Shown in pieces: positions 62,153-64,000 of a stretch of 64,000 nucleotides of DNA. Below the pieces are notes generated by a model that worked only from the letters and a program-made list of their open reading frames with translations, searched no databases and had not been told where the DNA came from. Source of the stretch: Acidobacteria bacterium UBA2990. Its GTDB lineage: Bacteria; Acidobacteriota; Vicinamibacteria; Vicinamibacterales; UBA8438. The stretch is from assembly GCA_002347025.1 (NCBI GenBank), contig DEAE01000012.1, forward strand, positions 91,943 through 155,942. The letters run 5' to 3'. Numbering within the stretch: the first letter of the stretch is position 1; every line of letters starts with the position of its first letter. The translations under genes were made by a program, and so were the position numbers.

Positions 62153-63046
62153 TTAGTGGCTCATCGCGTAAACGATTATATTGACAGTAATCTCAATCGC
62201 ATATGTCGAGTAGTGCAAGGGATAATACGGGCTTTCAGCCCACTCCCAAGCATCCCCAATATCCGTGTTCCAATTGATGATTACCATCAGCTGCCCACTA
62301 TCGTCGAAGATTCCTTTAACCTGGGGCTCATAGCCATCACGCTCCCAAGTCCGACCACCTTGGGCATTACCAATAGATGGAACTTGTACGATCTCTTCGA
62401 TGTTATAAACCGTGTTGAAGATCGGATGGTCAAGGGGTATATCAACTATTGGATACTCTGGCAGTACTCGACGGATCTCAGACTCAAAATTAGCCCATTC
62501 CCAGGTTCCCCAAAAATCGTCGATCATGAGAAAGCCACCGGCCAACAGGTAGTCGCGAAGCCCTTTAACCTCCGCCTCGGTCATATACATGTCGCCGACT
62601 TCAAGAGCATAGAGAAACGGAAACCGCCGGACTTTTGGATCATCCAGCCGTACAGCGTTCTCTCTCTCATAGGAGTCGAGGTCAACCAACCGGTCGAGGA
62701 TTACAAGAAACTGCCGGTCGGCCTTAGGATAATCAGTGGCCCAGGAACTCCAGCGGTAGCCGCTGTTGTAGACCGCCCGAGTAAAAAAGAACTCTCGGGC
62801 ATTCGCACTTGGGTTCTTAAGGGTTGGCCTCACATCCTCCCGGCGAAAGATAGGCTGCACTTGGGCCGCGTTTGTGGTGCCTATCTCACGTCGAATGGGT
62901 TTGAGCTCACCAGCAGCCCACAGCCCTGTGAGACTGAGAACCGTAAATGTCGCCGCAAGCCCTACTCCCCGCACAAAAAGACGTGGACGCAAATGTCTGC
63001 TCCAGGGGTTGTGCCGATCAGGACTGGTTATGCCATGCGACAACAA
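62153..63046 (-). CDS. DUF4159 protein, first gene of the long operon
   Basis: A 297-residue protein. The frame opens with tandem TTG codons at 63046, and the hydrophobic GVGLAATFTVLSLTGLWAAG segment (residues 27-46) is the signal or anchor. DUF4159 motifs are FFFTRAVYNSGYRWSSW, ATDYPKADRQFLVILDRLV, YLLAGGFLMIDDFWGTWEW, and a C-terminal YAMSH. All three copies end in Y/H-A-M/L-T/S-H, so the extreme C-terminus is under selection. No clear ribosome-binding site, so the exact start is uncertain. Confidence 0.85.
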   Translation of the reverse strand: MLSHGITSPDRHNPWSRHLRPRLFVRGVGLAATFTVLSLTGLWAAGELKPIRREIGTTNAAQVQPIFRREDVRPTLKNPSANAREFFFTRAVYNSGYRWSSWATDYPKADRQFLVILDRLVDLDSYERENAVRLDDPKVRRFPFLYALEVGDMYMTEAEVKGLRDYLLAGGFLMIDDFWGTWEWANFESEIRRVLPEYPIVDIPLDHPIFNTVYNIEEIVQVPSIGNAQGGRTWERDGYEPQVKGIFDDSGQLMVIINWNTDIGDAWEWAESPYYPLHYSTYAIEITVNIIVYAMSH

Positions 63047-63103
63047 CCCAGAACGAACCTAGTCCGTAGCTGCCACCGCATTGCATGCAACCTATTCGCC
63101 ATC

Positions 63104-63184
63104 AGACCCCCACGCGACCGTCATACTGGCCCACTCCCGTGATGGGTAACTTAGGCGACCCGTTGAGTTCAAATCTCGCGGGGG
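63104..63184. other. Long inverted repeat with tRNA T-arm-like sequence
   Basis: CCCCC plus GCGA (63107-63117, with a 2-nt bulge) pairs with TCGCGGGGG (63176-63184), enclosing about 58 nt. On the plus strand the 3' half contains GAGTTCAAATCTCGC, which resembles a tRNA T-arm next to an acceptor-like GGGGGCC. No D-arm or anticodon arm can be drawn, so this is at most a tRNA remnant or a chance structure. Confidence 0.3.
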
Positions 63185-63279
63185 CCCCGACCTGCCCGTG
63201 TTTCCTGGCCACACCCGAAACCTCAGGACAACAAGATGCCTATATCTGGCCCGCGGTGTAGCTTGTTGCTTCTGCTAAA

Positions 63280-63319
63280 GACCGCCGGTTGTCGGTATAA
63301 CCAACAACCGGTGACGGTC
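63280..63319. other. Strong stem-loop upstream of the DUF4159/MoxR operon
   Basis: GACCG/CGGTC (5 bp), then CCGGTTGT/ACAACCGG (8 bp) after a TGA bulge, then one mismatch and GGT/ACC with an ATA loop: 16 base pairs in 40 nt. It lies about 235 nt before the DUF4159 start and about 240 nt after the glutaminyl cyclase stop. On the minus strand it is followed by TTTAGC, a weak U-run. It could be a terminator or a 5' leader element. Confidence 0.6.
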
Positions 63320-63557
63320 GGGGCCAACATTGACACGGTTGAGTGACCTCCGACTGTGTGGGGCAGCATAGCACAAGCCAGACGGTTGTCCCTTCGCCGA
63401 AGTTGCTAGGCACTCGCCTGTGCCTACCATAACAAAACCCAGTTGAATAGCCATCCATCTACAGGGAGCAAGAGCTACCCACTAACACGAAGCTGGCTTC
63501 AAGGCATGGCATGGGTAGAGAGGAAACGCTGAAGGCACGCACATACATACGAATCCG

Positions 63558-64000
63558 TTACTGCACGAAGCGAACCTCAAACATTTTTGGCCACCACTTC
63601 CCGGTGATATAAAAGGTCTGAGCGTTTGGGTTATAGGCAATACCATTCAACACCTCAGAGCCAATAAGATCTCCGCCCCGTAAAAGCCCAGCCGCGTTAA
63701 TGTAGTCGGTAACAAGCCCTGAAGCTGGATCAATACGGACGATGAAGTCTTCGGTCCAAACGTTGGCATAGATCGCTCCGTCAACACACTCAAGTTCATT
63801 CAACTCATATAGCGGTTGCCCGCGTAGGCGTACTCGCTGCTCACCAATTAATTCGAAGGTAATAGGGTCACGGAAGGCAAGCCGGTCACTACCGTCGCTC
63901 ATAACTAAACGTTCGTTGTCGTAACAGAGGCCCCACCCTTCCCCCTGGTAACGATACGTATCGAGTAGCCGAAATGAGTCCCTTTCAAAAGCAAACGCCC
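63558..64000 (-). CDS. Glutaminyl-peptide cyclotransferase, C-terminal part (cut by window edge)
   Basis: The frame is open to the right edge, giving about 146 C-terminal residues. YQGEGWGLCYDNERLVMSDG, ELNELECVDGAIYANVW, IVRIDPASG and VLNGIAYNPNAQTFYITGKWWPKMFEV are the signature strands of the five-bladed propeller glutamine cyclotransferase family (plant/bacterial type). It converts N-terminal glutamine to pyroglutamate. The N-terminus and any signal peptide lie outside the window. Confidence 0.9.
   Translation of the reverse strand, partial: AFAFERDSFRLLDTYRYQGEGWGLCYDNERLVMSDGSDRLAFRDPITFELIGEQRVRLRGQPLYELNELECVDGAIYANVWTEDFIVRIDPASGLVTDYINAAGLLRGGDLIGSEVLNGIAYNPNAQTFYITGKWWPKMFEVRFVQ

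Larger units (their letters stand above)
63047..63557. other. Leader/intergenic region of the long operon
   Basis: About 510 nt upstream of the first DUF4159 gene, downstream of the glutaminyl cyclase gene, both minus-strand. No coding frame is convincing. It contains two structured elements (63104-63184 and 63280-63319) listed separately, and probably the operon promoter. Confidence 0.5.

Noticed and set aside
62156..63142. Long plus-strand open frame (328 codons) over DUF4159 copy 1
   Set aside because: It is fully antisense to a gene with clear family motifs, has no motif or signal of its own, and reflects codon bias of the opposite strand.
1..64000. CRISPR arrays, insertion sequences, integrases, toxin-antitoxin or known defence genes
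   Set aside because: None seen on either strand: no regularly spaced direct repeats, no transposase or nuclease motifs.

Overview
This 64 kb window looks like a chromosomal segment of a Gram-negative heterotrophic bacterium of moderate GC. Many predicted products carry signal peptides or lipoboxes: exported peptidases, beta-propeller proteins, metallo-hydrolases and a Bug-type binding protein. The combination of DUF4159, DUF4175, BatA, DUF58 and MoxR genes with DUF1365, lipase-maturation-factor and exported methyltransferase genes recalls Acidobacteriota (Vicinamibacteria-like, perhaps marine). That placement is inference from gene content; no rRNA or ribosomal-protein gene is present to test it. 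I see no intact tRNA, rRNA, CRISPR array, transposase, integrase or phage gene.

Layout. 1-8.0 kb: partial M28 peptidase, thioesterase, small membrane proteins, a methyltransferase, an exported DapA-like protein divergent from a serine hydrolase, and a glycoside-hydrolase/glycosyltransferase-2 fusion. 8.0-15.7 kb: aminotransferase, a broken DUF4399 gene interrupted by TAG codons, a BNR-repeat lipoprotein, an M16-like lipoprotein with a degenerate zinc motif, and a DedA/VTT protein. 15.7-25.3 kb: thioredoxin, exported metallo-beta-lactamase-fold protein, HtrA-like protease, lipase maturation factor, a GNAT plus N-acylamino-acid-racemase-type pair, and gamma-glutamyltranspeptidase. 25.3-33.7 kb: exported methyltransferase, membrane MutS-like ATPase, and a lipid-modification cluster (flavin oxidoreductase, DUF1365, cyclopropane-synthase-like enzyme, XRE-cupin regulator). 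33.7-44.4 kb: tripartite tricarboxylate transporter, HugZ-like protein, class I fumarase, M48 peptidase, PQQ-type propeller, HupE/UreJ-like protein with a membrane-anchor protein.

44.4-63.0 kb is one unbroken minus-strand run and the most striking region. In transcription order: DUF4159, vWA/GATase-like membrane protein, caspase-fold protein without its cysteine, a second DUF4159, MoxR ATPase, DUF58, BatA-type vWA protein, giant DUF4175 coiled-coil protein, a third DUF4159, carboxylesterase, prolyl oligopeptidase, M28 peptidase. Overlapping start/stop codons tie several of these together. It resembles an expanded MoxR/Bat envelope system of unknown function, and it is preceded by a 0.5 kb leader region with a strong stem-loop. 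The window ends inside a glutaminyl cyclase gene.

Start codons were revised where a Shine-Dalgarno sequence, stop overlap or signal peptide pointed to a different start than the longest frame. TTG and GTG starts are common here.
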